From Flavobacteriales bacterium 33_180_T64 (GTDB lineage: Bacteria; Bacteroidota; Bacteroidia; Flavobacteriales; Flavobacteriaceae), in the NCBI GenBank assembly GCA_002162685.1, contig MAAQ01000014.1:248001-312000 (forward strand): a DNA stretch of 64,000 nt. The letters are read 5' to 3'. Below the pieces are notes generated by a model. It ran no database searches, was not told where the DNA came from, and was given only the letters and a program-made list of their open reading frames with translations. Positions 53,110-62,601 of this stretch are shown here, one piece after another (positions within the stretch are counted from its first letter, which is position 1; every line of letters begins with the position of its first letter). A program made the translations under genes and the position numbers.

Positions 53110-53573
53110 TGCCGTTAATTGAAATTAAAACCTTTATTAAAGCAGATATTAAAACCTGTTTTGATTTGTCTCGTGACATTGGTTTTCATGAAACTTCATT
53201 AGAATTTTCTAATGAAAAAGCTATTGCAGGGAGAACTTCAGGTTTAATTGAGCTGGGTGAATGGGTTACTTGGGAAGCTATGCACTTTGGAGTTAAACAA
53301 CAGCTTACTTCAAAAATCACACAATTTAAACCACCTAATTATTTTGTAGACGAAATGGTTTCAGGTGCTTTTAAATCATTTAAACACGAGCATATTTTTC
53401 AGAATAAAAATGATAATACGTTGATGATTGATAAGTTTTATTTTCAATCCCCTTTTGGTGTCTTCGGAAGATTGGCCAATATGTTGTTTCTAAAACGTTA
53501 TATGACTAACTTGCTTAGAGCTAGAAATACATTCTTAAAAGAAAAAGCTGAAAATTCACCTCGTGTGCAATAA
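53109..53573 (+). CDS. SRPBCC family (ligand-binding) protein
   Basis: A 154-aa START/Bet v1-like fold protein: the first strand IEIKTFIKADIKTCFDLSRDIGFHETS and the last helix LFLKRYMTNLLRARNTFLKEKAE are the usual ends, with a pocket-forming middle (GEWVTWEAMHFGVKQQLTSKI). Such proteins bind hydrophobic ligands. It begins on the TAATG overlap with ychF and is translationally coupled to it. No specific function can be given. Confidence 0.82.
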   Translation: MPLIEIKTFIKADIKTCFDLSRDIGFHETSLEFSNEKAIAGRTSGLIELGEWVTWEAMHFGVKQQLTSKITQFKPPNYFVDEMVSGAFKSFKHEHIFQNKNDNTLMIDKFYFQSPFGVFGRLANMLFLKRYMTNLLRARNTFLKEKAENSPRVQ

Positions 53574-53690
53574 AAGAATGAGGTTCTCAACAACATTGAG
53601 TTTTTATTGTTAATTACTTTGTGTAAACCCTATTTTATTTTTTGAAACGTTGTGTTATATTAGCGTTCTATCTAATTTTTTCATCTATTT

Positions 53691-55550
53691 ATGTCTCAAG
53701 AAACCAAATATACTGAAGATAATATACGCTCGCTCGATTGGAAAGAACATATTCGAATGCGACCAGGTATGTATATTGGGAAATTAGGAGATGGTTCGTC
53801 GCCAGATGATGGTATCTATATTTTACTCAAAGAAGTGTTAGATAACTCTATTGATGAATACGTCATGGGAGCGGGAAAGACTATAGATGTTTCTATTCAA
53901 GGTAATAAAGTCATTGTTAGAGATTATGGCCGAGGTATTCCCTTAGGGAAAGTAGTTGATGTTGTTTCTAAAATGAATACTGGCGGAAAATATGATTCAC
54001 GAGCATTTAAAAAATCGGTTGGATTAAATGGTGTTGGTACTAAAGCGGTAAATGCACTTTCAAACTATTTTAGAGTAGAATCTACCCGTGATGGTAAATC
54101 GGCATCAGCAGAATTCGAACAAGGAAATTTAATTAATCAGGAAATGCTTGATGATACATCAAGACGTAAAGGAACTAAAGTATCTTTTATTCCTGATGAA
54201 ATTATTTTTAAAAACTATAAATACCGTAATGAGTATGTTGCAAAAATGCTCAAAAACTACGTGTATCTTAATCCTGGTTTAATCATTATTTTTAATGGAG
54301 AGAAGTATTACAGTGAGAATGGACTTAAAGATCTTTTAGCTGAAAACATAAATGAAACAGATCGACTTTATGATATTATCCATATTAAAGGTGATGATAT
54401 CGAAGTTGCATTGACGCATAGTAGAACTCAATATAGTGAAGAGTACCACAGTTTTGTTAATGGACAAAACACAACGCAAGGAGGAACACATTTAGCAGCG
54501 TTTCGTGAAGCCTTGGTAAGAACCATTCGTGAGTTCTATGGAAAAAATTATGAAGCTTCAGATATTAGAAAATCAGTTGTCTCAGCAATTTCTATAAAAG
54601 TTATGGAGCCTATTTTTGAAAGTCAGACAAAAACAAAATTAGGATCTACAGATATGGGAGGTAACTTACCAACAGTTAGAACTTATATCAATGATTTCTT
54701 AAAAAAATATCTTGATAATTTTTTACATAAAAACCCAGATACAGCTGAAAAAATCCAAAGAAAGATTCTTCAGGCTGAGCGTGAACGAAAAGAGCTTTCT
54801 GGAATAAGAAAGTTAGCAAAAGATAGAGCAAAGAAAGCAAATCTTCATAATAAAAAACTAAGAGATTGTCGTGTGCATTTTGGAGATGCAAAGAATCCAA
54901 GAAATCTAGAAACGACCTTGTTTATTACTGAGGGAGATTCAGCATCGGGAAGTATTACAAAATCTAGAGATGTAAATACTCAAGCGGTTTTTAGTTTAAA
55001 AGGGAAACCACTTAATTGTTATGGTTTAAGCAAAAAAATTGTTTACGAAAATGAAGAATTTAATCTTTTGCAAGCAGCATTAAATATTGAAGAATCTCTT
55101 GAAGATTTACGCTATAATAATGTCGTTATTGCTACTGATGCTGATGTTGATGGAATGCATATTAGGTTGCTCTTAATTACATTTTTCTTACAATTCTTTC
55201 CTGAAGTTATAAAAGAAGGGCATTTATATATTTTGCAAACACCTTTGTTTAGAGTGCGTAATAAAAAGGAAACGATATACTGTTATTCTGAAGAAGAACG
55301 TCGTGATGCTATAGAGAAATTAAAACCAAAACCAGAGATTACTAGGTTTAAAGGTTTAGGTGAGATTTCACCAGATGAGTTTGTGCATTTTATTGGAGAT
55401 AATATCCGGTTGGATCCTGTAATGCTAGATAAAGACATGTCTATTGAAGAATTATTGTCTTTCTATATGGGGAAAAATACACCGACACGTCAAAAGTTTA
55501 TTATTAATAATTTGAAAGTTGAATTAGATTTAATTGACGGTGATAAATAG
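53691..55550 (+). CDS. parE: DNA topoisomerase IV subunit B (GyrB/ParE family)
   Basis: ATPase subunit of type IIA topoisomerase, 619 aa. GHKL motifs: EVLDNSIDE (about 45-53), [10 protein letters not shown], and [14 protein letters not shown]. The TOPRIM domain shows [16 protein letters not shown] and [10 protein letters not shown]. The length and pairing with a ParC-like gene point to topoisomerase IV. The matching subunit gene lies 564 bases downstream, with a small membrane-protein gene between. Confidence 0.94.
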   Translation: MSQETKYTEDNIRSLDWKEHIRMRPGMYIGKLGDGSSPDDGIYILLKEVLDNSIDEYVMGAGKTIDVSIQGNKVIVRDYGRGIPLGKVVDVVSKMNTGGKYDSRAFKKSVGLNGVGTKAVNALSNYFRVESTRDGKSASAEFEQGNLINQEMLDDTSRRKGTKVSFIPDEIIFKNYKYRNEYVAKMLKNYVYLNPGLIIIFNGEKYYSENGLKDLLAENINETDRLYDIIHIKGDDIEVALTHSRTQYSEEYHSFVNGQNTTQGGTHLAAFREALVRTIREFYGKNYEASDIRKSVVSAISIKVMEPIFESQTKTKLGSTDMGGNLPTVRTYINDFLKKYLDNFLHKNPDTAEKIQRKILQAERERKELSGIRKLAKDRAKKANLHNKKLRDCRVHFGDAKNPRNLETTLFITEGDSASGSITKSRDVNTQAVFSLKGKPLNCYGLSKKIVYENEEFNLLQAALNIEESLEDLRYNNVVIATDADVDGMHIRLLLITFFLQFFPEVIKEGHLYILQTPLFRVRNKKETIYCYSEEERRDAIEKLKPKPEITRFKGLGEISPDEFVHFIGDNIRLDPVMLDKDMSIEELLSFYMGKNTPTRQKFIINNLKVELDLIDGDK

Positions 55551-55632
55551 AAATGGAAAAAGCATATTTAAGTCTTACCTTAATGATTTTAATATGTAAT
55601 GGAGTTAATTAGTATAAAAAGATAGGTTTTAA

Positions 55633-56115
55633 ATGCGCATAAATAATTCAAAAGTAAAAAGCACAATTATATCAGTGTATTTCGTGCTGGTAATGTTGTT
55701 TATTATTTTTGCTTTTTTGTTTGGAACGTTTGGAAATCTTACATCAAAATCTACGCTAATATCTTTGTTTGTCTCTTCTGGCTTTGTGATCTTGTTTTTT
55801 GTAGTGCATTATATTTCTAAATATTTTGAATATGATAGTGATGGACTAAAAGTGGTGGTTACTAACAAGGGCTTATTGTTGTCGGATCGGTTTAATTACA
55901 GAGAACAATTACTGGAGTTTGAAAAAAACGAACTTTATGCCTTCAAGTTTAAAAATTATTTTATCTATAAAACACTAACGTTTTATTTGAAAAATAAACG
56001 TGATAGAAAAACCAATGCAGTGTTTAATATTACTTTGGTTAATAGAAGAAAGAGACGCTACATTAGGCAATCTTTAGATAAAATAATAAAATCGAATAAA
56101 AATAGCGCAGATTAA
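55633..56115 (+). CDS. Hypothetical membrane protein between parE and parC
   Basis: A 160-aa protein with two N-terminal transmembrane helices (about 13-33 and 40-60, VLVMLFIIFAFLFGTFG and FVSSGFVILFFVVHYI), then a soluble, strongly basic domain ending RRKRRYIRQSLDKIIKSNK. The pattern recalls small PH-like bacterial membrane proteins. Its stop overlaps the parC start (TAATG), so it is translationally coupled to a topoisomerase subunit. Function unknown. Confidence 0.72.
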   Translation: MRINNSKVKSTIISVYFVLVMLFIIFAFLFGTFGNLTSKSTLISLFVSSGFVILFFVVHYISKYFEYDSDGLKVVVTNKGLLLSDRFNYREQLLEFEKNELYAFKFKNYFIYKTLTFYLKNKRDRKTNAVFNITLVNRRKRRYIRQSLDKIIKSNKNSAD

Positions 56116-58781
56116 TGAGTGAAGATAATACAGATATCATAGATAATCAAGATGAACCACAAGAGAGTATAACCAGAGTTACTGGGATGTATAAGGACTG
56201 GTTTCTTGATTATGCATCTTATGTAATTCTCGAGCGTGCAGTTCCAGCTATTGAAGATGGTTTTAAGCCAGTGCAGCGACGTATCATGCACTCAATGAAA
56301 GACTTAGATGATGGTAGGTATAATAAAGTAGCAAACATTGTTGGACACACCATGCAATATCATCCACATGGAGATGCTAGTATTGCCGATGCTATGGTGC
56401 AAATTGGTCAGAAAGATTTATTAATAGATACACAAGGAAACTGGGGGAATATTTTAACCGGAGATAGTGCTGCAGCATCGCGTTATATTGAAGCTCGTAT
56501 TTCAAAATTTGGTTTAGATGTTGTTTTTAATCCTAAGATAACACAATGGCAAGCCAGTTATGATGGTCGTCGAAAGGAGCCAATTAATCTTCCGGTAATG
56601 TTTCCGCTACTATTGGCACAAGGAGGAGAGGGGATTGCTGTAGGGTTGTCAACCAAAATATTACCGCACAACTTTATTGAGCTTATTGATGCGTCTATAA
56701 AGCATCTTAATGGAAAACGTTTTACGATAGTTCCAGATTTCCCAACAGCTGGTATTGCAGATGTGTCAAACTATAATGATGGTTTACGTGGAGGGAAAGT
56801 AAGAGTGCGAGCAAAAATATCTCAGTCAGATAAAAATACGTTAACAATTACCGAAATTCCTTTTGGAACGAATACATCTTCTTTAATTGATTCTATTCTG
56901 AAAGCGAATGATAAAGGGAAAATTAAAATTAAAAAAATAGAAGATAATACAGCTGCAGATGTTGAGATTTTGGTGCATTTACCTGGTGGGATTTCACCAG
57001 ATAAAACAATTGATGCATTGTATGCGTTTACAAATTGTGAAAGCTCAATTTCTCCTTTAGGTTGTGTTATTGAAGATAATAAACCATTATTTGTTGGTGT
57101 TACAGAAATGTTGAAGCGCTCAACAGATAATACAGTTCAGCTTTTAAAGAGTGAATTAGAGATTAAATTAGGAGAGTTTGAAGAGCAATGGCACTTTGCT
57201 TCTTTAGAGCGCATTTTTATTGAAAAACGAATCTATCGTGATATTGAAGAAGAGGAAACATGGGATGGTGTTATTGATGCTATTGATAAAGGGCTGAAGC
57301 CTCATGTTAAACATTTAAAACGTGCAATTACAGTTGAAGATATTACGCGTTTAACTGAAATTCGAATTAAGCGTATTTCAAAATTTGATATTGATAAAGC
57401 ACAACAAAAGATTGATGCTTTAGAAGATCAAATAGCAGAAATGAAACACCATTTAGCAAATCTTATAGCATACGCAATTGCTTATTTCCAACGTCTTAAA
57501 AAGGAATACGGAGAAGGGCGTGAGCGAAAAACAGAGATTAGAACATTTGAAGATGTAGATGCAACTAAGGTTGTTATTCGAAATACTAAATTATATGTTA
57601 ATCGTGCAGAAGGTTTTATTGGTACGTCCTTGCGTAGAGATGAATATGTTTGCGATTGTAGTGATATAGATGATATTATTGTTTTTACTCAAGATGGTAA
57701 AATGATGGTAACAAAAGTAGATAGTAAGACCTTTGTAGGGAAGGATATTATTCATGTTGCTGTGTTTAAGAAAAAAGATAAACGTACTATTTATAATATG
57801 ATTTATCGTGATGGAAGTAAAGGTCCTGCTTACGTAAAGCGTTTTGCTGTAACAGCAATGACTAGAGATAAAGAATACGATCTAACAAATGGAGCTAAGA
57901 GCTCTAAGATGTGGTATTTTTCTGCAAATCCTAATGGAGAGGCAGAGGTAATAACTATCTTTTTGAGACAAGTAGGAGGTATTAAAAAACTAAAATGGGA
58001 TTTAGATTTTGCTGAGGTTCTTATTAAAGGTAGAGCGTCTAAAGGAAATCTTGTTACAAAATACGCTATCAAAAAAATTGAGCTTAAAGAAAAAGGTGTC
58101 TCTACATTAAAGCCTCGTAGAATATGGTTTGATGATACGGTTCAACGTCTTAATGTAGACGAAAGAGGTGAACTTATAGGAGAGTTTAGAGGCGAAGATA
58201 GATTAATTATCATTACGCAGTCTGGTTCTGTGAAAACAATACGACCAGAATTGAGCACGCATTTTGATGAAGATATGATTGTACTTGAAAAATGGATCCC
58301 TAAAAAACCAATATCAGTTATTTACTATAATGGTGAAAAAGAGATGTATTATGTTAAACGCTTTATAATTGAAAATGAAGGTCGTGAAGAGTCTTTTATT
58401 TCAGATCATCCAGATTCTCAACTCGAGATTGTTTCTACCGATTGGAAACCAATGGCAGAAATAGAATTTAAGAAGGAAAGAGGGAAGGATAGAAAAGAGA
58501 ATGAAACAATTAATCTTGAAACGTTTATTACAATTAAAGGCTTGTCGGCACTTGGAAATCAATTAACCAAAGAAAAAGTAAATCAGGTAAACCTATTAGA
58601 TCCTTTACCGTATGAAGCTCCTGAAGTGGTTCCGGCTGAAGAAATTGAAGTGATTGATGAAACTATTGAAAGTATAGATGAGGTTGTTAATACTGAGGAT
58701 GCCTCTGAAGAAAAAAAAACTAATAATTCTGATGATGAGTCTGCCGATTTAGATGACCAAGGACAAATTACATTGTTTTAA
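56115..58781 (+). CDS. parC: DNA topoisomerase IV subunit A (GyrA/ParC family)
   Basis: DNA-cleaving subunit, 888 aa. The catalytic Tyr124 lies in AAASRYIEARIS; the quinolone region reads YHPHGDASIADAM (82-94), so the place of E. coli GyrA Ser83 is Ala88 while the Asp87 position is kept (Asp92). The coiled coil (about 420-460) and the C-terminal beta-pinwheel follow, ending with an acidic tail of about 60 residues and LDDQGQITLF. It starts on the TAATG overlap with the small membrane-protein gene. Confidence 0.94.
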   Translation: MSEDNTDIIDNQDEPQESITRVTGMYKDWFLDYASYVILERAVPAIEDGFKPVQRRIMHSMKDLDDGRYNKVANIVGHTMQYHPHGDASIADAMVQIGQKDLLIDTQGNWGNILTGDSAAASRYIEARISKFGLDVVFNPKITQWQASYDGRRKEPINLPVMFPLLLAQGGEGIAVGLSTKILPHNFIELIDASIKHLNGKRFTIVPDFPTAGIADVSNYNDGLRGGKVRVRAKISQSDKNTLTITEIPFGTNTSSLIDSILKANDKGKIKIKKIEDNTAADVEILVHLPGGISPDKTIDALYAFTNCESSISPLGCVIEDNKPLFVGVTEMLKRSTDNTVQLLKSELEIKLGEFEEQWHFASLERIFIEKRIYRDIEEEETWDGVIDAIDKGLKPHVKHLKRAITVEDITRLTEIRIKRISKFDIDKAQQKIDALEDQIAEMKHHLANLIAYAIAYFQRLKKEYGEGRERKTEIRTFEDVDATKVVIRNTKLYVNRAEGFIGTSLRRDEYVCDCSDIDDIIVFTQDGKMMVTKVDSKTFVGKDIIHVAVFKKKDKRTIYNMIYRDGSKGPAYVKRFAVTAMTRDKEYDLTNGAKSSKMWYFSANPNGEAEVITIFLRQVGGIKKLKWDLDFAEVLIKGRASKGNLVTKYAIKKIELKEKGVSTLKPRRIWFDDTVQRLNVDERGELIGEFRGEDRLIIITQSGSVKTIRPELSTHFDEDMIVLEKWIPKKPISVIYYNGEKEMYYVKRFIIENEGREESFISDHPDSQLEIVSTDWKPMAEIEFKKERGKDRKENETINLETFITIKGLSALGNQLTKEKVNQVNLLDPLPYEAPEVVPAEEIEVIDETIESIDEVVNTEDASEEKKTNNSDDESADLDDQGQITLF

Positions 58782-58965
58782 TATAAAATAGGCATAGTTT
58801 GTCGCTGCAAATAAACATTGTTATGATTTGCATTTAATGACTGTTTAATAAAACGCGTATTTTTCAATATGAATTTATATGCTATTTTAACTTTTTTTAA
58901 CTGTTTAGGTATAATTTTTTGAGAGGAGTGTCGTTTAAAAAGTTATAATTTAATTAATCGTAATA

Positions 58966-59403
58966 ATGAAGAACAAAATTTTGATCCTATTGGTTTTATT
59001 AATTTCTGTATCTGGTTTTTCTCAAAACTGGATTACAGATATAGAGAAAGCTAAAGCGTCAGCTAAAAAAGAAAACAAAACTATAATATTGGTTTTTCAA
59101 GGATCAGATTGGTGTGCACCTTGTGTTAAATTAGATAAAAAAATTTGGCATACTGATGAGTTTAAAGACTATGCTAAAGATCATTTTGTAATGTTAAAAG
59201 CTGATTTTCCTAAGCGAAAAAAGAATGCTTTAAGCGCGGCGCAACAAATGCACAATAATCAATTGGCTCAAATGTATAATTCAAAAGGATACTTCCCTTA
59301 TGTTGTTGTTTTAGATGAGAACGGAAAATTTTTAGGTTCTGTAGGTTATAAGAATGCATCGCCTTCAGGATATATTAAACTTTTAGAATCATTTAAATCG
59401 TGA
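58966..59403 (+). CDS. Exported thioredoxin-family protein
   Basis: A 145-aa protein: signal peptide 1-20 (ending FSQ), then a thioredoxin fold with the active site WCAPC (Cys50, Cys53) and the cis-Pro segment YFPYVVVLDENGKF. It would act in the periplasm as a thiol oxidoreductase. First gene of a four-gene operon with ApbE, DUF4266 and DUF3570 genes (4-base gap to the next gene). The Cys pair at the end of the DUF4266 protein is an obvious candidate client, by inference. Confidence 0.88.
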   Translation: MKNKILILLVLLISVSGFSQNWITDIEKAKASAKKENKTIILVFQGSDWCAPCVKLDKKIWHTDEFKDYAKDHFVMLKADFPKRKKNALSAAQQMHNNQLAQMYNSKGYFPYVVVLDENGKFLGSVGYKNASPSGYIKLLESFKS

Positions 59404-59407
59404 TTTT

Positions 59408-60397
59408 TTGAAAAGACTTTTGATACTTTCAGTTATAATTGTCTTTGGGTTTTTTACAGAAACGGAAGCCCAGACAGCTCATAAGCAAACTTTGAAGCTT
59501 ATGGGAAGTCGTTTTGATATTACTGTTATAGCAAAGGATTCAATTGAGGCTCAGGACTATATTGGTCTGGCTGTTTCGGAAATTAGTAGAATTGAAAGTC
59601 TTATTTCTTCTTGGGATGCAAAATCGCAAACATCTGAGATTAATAGATATGCAGGTATTAAACCTGTGATTGTAGATAAAGAACTTTTTGATCTTATAAG
59701 CCGATCATTAGCGATTTCTAAATTAACTGATGGGGCTTTCGATATCTCGTATGCATCGATGGATAGGATATGGAGGTTTGATGGGAGTATGACAAAAATG
59801 CCTTCTGAAATTGATGTTAAAACTTCAGTAGAAAAAGTGGGTTTTGAAAACGTTATACTTAATGCTTCTAATACTTCTGTTTTTCTTAAAAGAAAGGGGA
59901 TGAGAATTGGTTTTGGTGCAATAGGAAAAGGGTATGCGGCAGATAAAGCTAAAGCTCTTCTAATAGAAAAAGGTGTTGCTTCAGGAATAATTAATGCCTC
60001 AGGAGATATGAATACTTGGGGAAAGCAGGTTAATGGAGAAGAATGGAAAGTTGCTATTACTAATCCTTTAGATAAAGAGAAGGCGTTTGCTTTGCTTCCA
60101 ATAACTAATGGAGCAGTCGTGACATCGGGTAATTATGAAAAGCAAGTGACATTTAACGGTAAGCGCTATTCGCATATTATTGACCCAAGAACGGGGTATC
60201 CTTCTTCCGGGATTATTAGTGTTACTGTATTTGCTCCAAAAGCAGAAATAGCCGATGCTCTTGCAACTTCTGTTTTTGTAATGGGAATAAATGTTGGTTT
60301 AAATAGAATTAATCAGTTATCTAATATTGAATGTATAATAATAGATGATAAAGGGAGTCTTTTTACGTCTAATAATATTAAAATCAATAAAATATGA
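59408..60397 (+). CDS. apbE: ApbE-family FAD:protein FMN transferase
   Basis: A 329-aa ApbE-like enzyme with a signal peptide (1-21, ending TEAQ). It moves FMN from FAD to a Thr or Ser of target proteins outside the cytoplasm. Visible: MGSRFDITV near the start, FGAIGKGYAADKA, INASGDMNTWG (the usual Gly-Gly-Asp is Ser-Gly-Asp here), YSHIIDPRTGYP and the metal-site segment ADALATSVFVMG. The start must be TTG at 59408, because no ATG occurs before the signal peptide. The stop overlaps the DUF4266 start by 4 bases. Confidence 0.9.
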   Translation: MKRLLILSVIIVFGFFTETEAQTAHKQTLKLMGSRFDITVIAKDSIEAQDYIGLAVSEISRIESLISSWDAKSQTSEINRYAGIKPVIVDKELFDLISRSLAISKLTDGAFDISYASMDRIWRFDGSMTKMPSEIDVKTSVEKVGFENVILNASNTSVFLKRKGMRIGFGAIGKGYAADKAKALLIEKGVASGIINASGDMNTWGKQVNGEEWKVAITNPLDKEKAFALLPITNGAVVTSGNYEKQVTFNGKRYSHIIDPRTGYPSSGIISVTVFAPKAEIADALATSVFVMGINVGLNRINQLSNIECIIIDDKGSLFTSNNIKINKI

Positions 60398-60606
60398 TCA
60401 AACGAATAATATTGCTTCTAGTAGTTTTGTCATTTTCGACATCATGTGTTGTGGTAAAAGAATATGATAAAATAAATTTAAATGATCCTGATATGGTTTT
60501 AGCAGCTAAAAAGGCTGATAGGAATATTACAACTGTACATTCTTATAGAGAAGCTGCAGCTGGTGCGAATGGAGGGAAAACAGGTGGTGGCTGTGGTTGT
60601 AATTAA
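60394..60606 (+). CDS. DUF4266 small lipoprotein with C-terminal GGGCGCN
   Basis: A 70-aa lipoprotein. The signal ends in the lipobox STSC (Cys18); the conserved core VVKEYDKINLNDPDMVLAAKKADRN is followed by TTVHSYREAAAGANGGKTGG and the terminal GCGCN. The mature product is only about 50 residues with two Cys at its very end, which looks more like a modified or metal-binding peptide than an enzyme. It is always interesting that such genes travel with ApbE and DUF3570 genes, as here. No classic FMN-attachment motif (DxxTGAT-like) is visible. Confidence 0.88.
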   Translation: MIKRIILLLVVLSFSTSCVVVKEYDKINLNDPDMVLAAKKADRNITTVHSYREAAAGANGGKTGGGCGCN

Positions 60607-60624
60607 TTCATTTAAAATGTAAGT

Positions 60625-61941
60625 ATGAAAAAAATAACGTTTGTCATTTTTACTGTTTGCTCAATTCAATTATTATATTCACAAGCTCAAGATTCTACAA
60701 CGGTTTATAAAAAACGTGTTTTAGAAACTACTGAAATTGATTTTTTGTCAAGTTATTATTCTCAAGATGGAGATAATGCAGCGGTTAGTGGAGGAATAGG
60801 AACTGAAGAATTAACAGATGTAACTGTGACTTTTATTGTTTCAATACCATTAAATGATGATGATATCCTTACCATTGATGCTGGAGTTTCGGCTTACACG
60901 TCTGCATCTTCAAGTAATGTAGGGCCTTTTGATGGAAGTAATCCTGCAGATCCATTTGTTGCAAGTTCTGGCGCTTCTGGAGCAGATTTGTGGACGAATT
61001 TAACAGGTTCTTATAGTCATAGTTCAGATGATAGAAATGATATTTGGTCTGCTAAGCTATCTGTGTCTGCAGAATATGATTATTTCTCTATTGGAGTTGG
61101 AGGGAGTTATGCGAAGCTTTTTAATGAAAAGAATACAGAAGTAAGTGTAAATGGAAATATTTATGTAGATACTTGGAATGCTTTATATCCAACAGAATTA
61201 AGACCGTTTACTGAAGGAGGGAATGGATTAAATAGTGATTTGTTTACTCAAAATGTGATTATAGGAAACACTAATTATAGTCCTGATTTTTCAGTCTTTG
61301 ATGATGAAGGCCGCAATACATATGCCTTAGGTTTTGGCTTTTCACAAATCTTATCTAAAAACCTACAAGGTTCATTAGCTTTAGATCTAGTGATGCAAGA
61401 TGGTTTGCTTTCTACGCCTTTTCAGCGTGTCTATTTTAGTGATGTGGCAGATTCTTTTATTGATAATTTTCATTTGGCCGATGATATTGAGCGTTTGCCA
61501 GATTCTAGGTTTAAAGTTGCTTTAGGCGGGCGTTTAAATTATTATATTAATGAAACTTTTGTTGTTAGAACTTTTTATCGTTATTATTTTGATGATTGGG
61601 GAATTAAGTCGCATACGGCAAGTGTTGAACTGCCTATAAAACTTAATGATAAATTTACGTTCTATCCATCGTACCGCTTTTATAATCAAACGGCTGTAGA
61701 TTATTTTAACGTATATGAAGGGCATCTGTCTACAAGTGAATTCTATACGTCTGATTACGATTTGTCAAAGTATAGTGCAAATCAATTTAGTTTTGGAGTG
61801 TCATATACAGATATTTTTACCAAATTCCATATCTGGAAATTAGGCTTAAAAAGTATAGATTTAAAATACACACAGTATGATAGGGATAATACGCTTAGTT
61901 CAAATATTATTACCGCTGGATTTAAATTTGTAATGGATTAA
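60625..61941 (+). CDS. DUF3570 outer-membrane protein
   Basis: A 438-aa exported protein (signal 1-20, ending YSQ) made of amphipathic strands (FYRYYFDDWGIKSHTASVEL, FTFYPSYRFYNQTAVDYF) and ending in Asp after ITAGFKFVM; it is most likely an outer-membrane beta barrel. A Ser/Gly/Asp-rich segment (TSASSSNVGPFDGSNPADPF) may be a surface loop. DUF3570 is known mainly from its link to DUF4266 and ApbE genes; its function is unknown. Last gene of the operon. Confidence 0.88.
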   Translation: MKKITFVIFTVCSIQLLYSQAQDSTTVYKKRVLETTEIDFLSSYYSQDGDNAAVSGGIGTEELTDVTVTFIVSIPLNDDDILTIDAGVSAYTSASSSNVGPFDGSNPADPFVASSGASGADLWTNLTGSYSHSSDDRNDIWSAKLSVSAEYDYFSIGVGGSYAKLFNEKNTEVSVNGNIYVDTWNALYPTELRPFTEGGNGLNSDLFTQNVIIGNTNYSPDFSVFDDEGRNTYALGFGFSQILSKNLQGSLALDLVMQDGLLSTPFQRVYFSDVADSFIDNFHLADDIERLPDSRFKVALGGRLNYYINETFVVRTFYRYYFDDWGIKSHTASVELPIKLNDKFTFYPSYRFYNQTAVDYFNVYEGHLSTSEFYTSDYDLSKYSANQFSFGVSYTDIFTKFHIWKLGLKSIDLKYTQYDRDNTLSSNIITAGFKFVMD

Positions 61942-62141
61942 AACCCATTTAGAGTTCGTCTTCATTGCTCTTTAGATAAGTTGTTACAATCTAGCTCTCA
62001 TAAATTAATATGACCTGTAAGTGTAATGAAGAGTTTTAGAGCTTGTTTTTATGCGTCATTAACGATTAAAGGGTAGGTAGGTAAAAAGTACCAAGCTAAT
62101 TATGCTATAGCAGCATGGCCAATCGATAAAAATCTAGCATA

Positions 62142-62528
62142 TTATTTAATCTTTTTTGCTGTTCCTTTTTCTACGCGCTTTTTTTTATAGGCATCTTTAA
62201 CGGCTAATTGGTATTCAAAAGTATAAGAGTCATCACTTGTAGTAAGGATCTTCATGTGTATTGCTTTTTCCTCATTTTTACGCTTTGGGTTGATTTTCTT
62301 CTGAATAAACTCACAATCGTTTATCCATCTAATTGTTGCAGAATCTATTTTGTTCTCATAGTAGTCTATGTTTAAATCATTCGTGCGTACAAATGTTCCA
62401 GTTTTCTCTATCCCATCAATAGTATATGTGAATTCAAATGTTCCAGTTTTAAAATCAGAACAGTTTCGTTCAGCTTGATAGCAGTTTATGAAAAGTAGAG
62501 GTGAAAGCAAAAGGAAAGCTTTTCGCAT
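62142..62528 (-). CDS. Hypothetical lipoprotein
   Basis: A 128-aa protein with a lipoprotein-like signal (MRKAFLLLSPLLFINC; Cys16) and a small beta domain (GTFEFTYTIDGIEKTGTFVRTND) with a Lys-rich end. The ATG at 62528 gives the proper signal; a second ATG six codons upstream is possible. I do not recognise a characterised family. The 200 bases between it and the convergent DUF3570 gene hold nothing clear. Confidence 0.68.
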   Translation of the reverse strand: MRKAFLLLSPLLFINCYQAERNCSDFKTGTFEFTYTIDGIEKTGTFVRTNDLNIDYYENKIDSATIRWINDCEFIQKKINPKRKNEEKAIHMKILTTSDDSYTFEYQLAVKDAYKKKRVEKGTAKKIK

Positions 62529-62601
62529 AGTATAAGTTTTATGCAAAATTACAAAACCGTATGCGATTTATCGGAATCGGTATTTTAAAAATTGCAGAAA
62601 A

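Noticed and set aside
53586-53605. Possible terminator CTCAA-CAACA-TTGAG-TTTTT
   Set aside because: Only five base pairs, too weak to list as a terminator.
55553-55612. 19-codon hydrophobic ORF after parE
   Set aside because: Very short, no lipobox or conserved feature, and no spacing logic to its neighbours.
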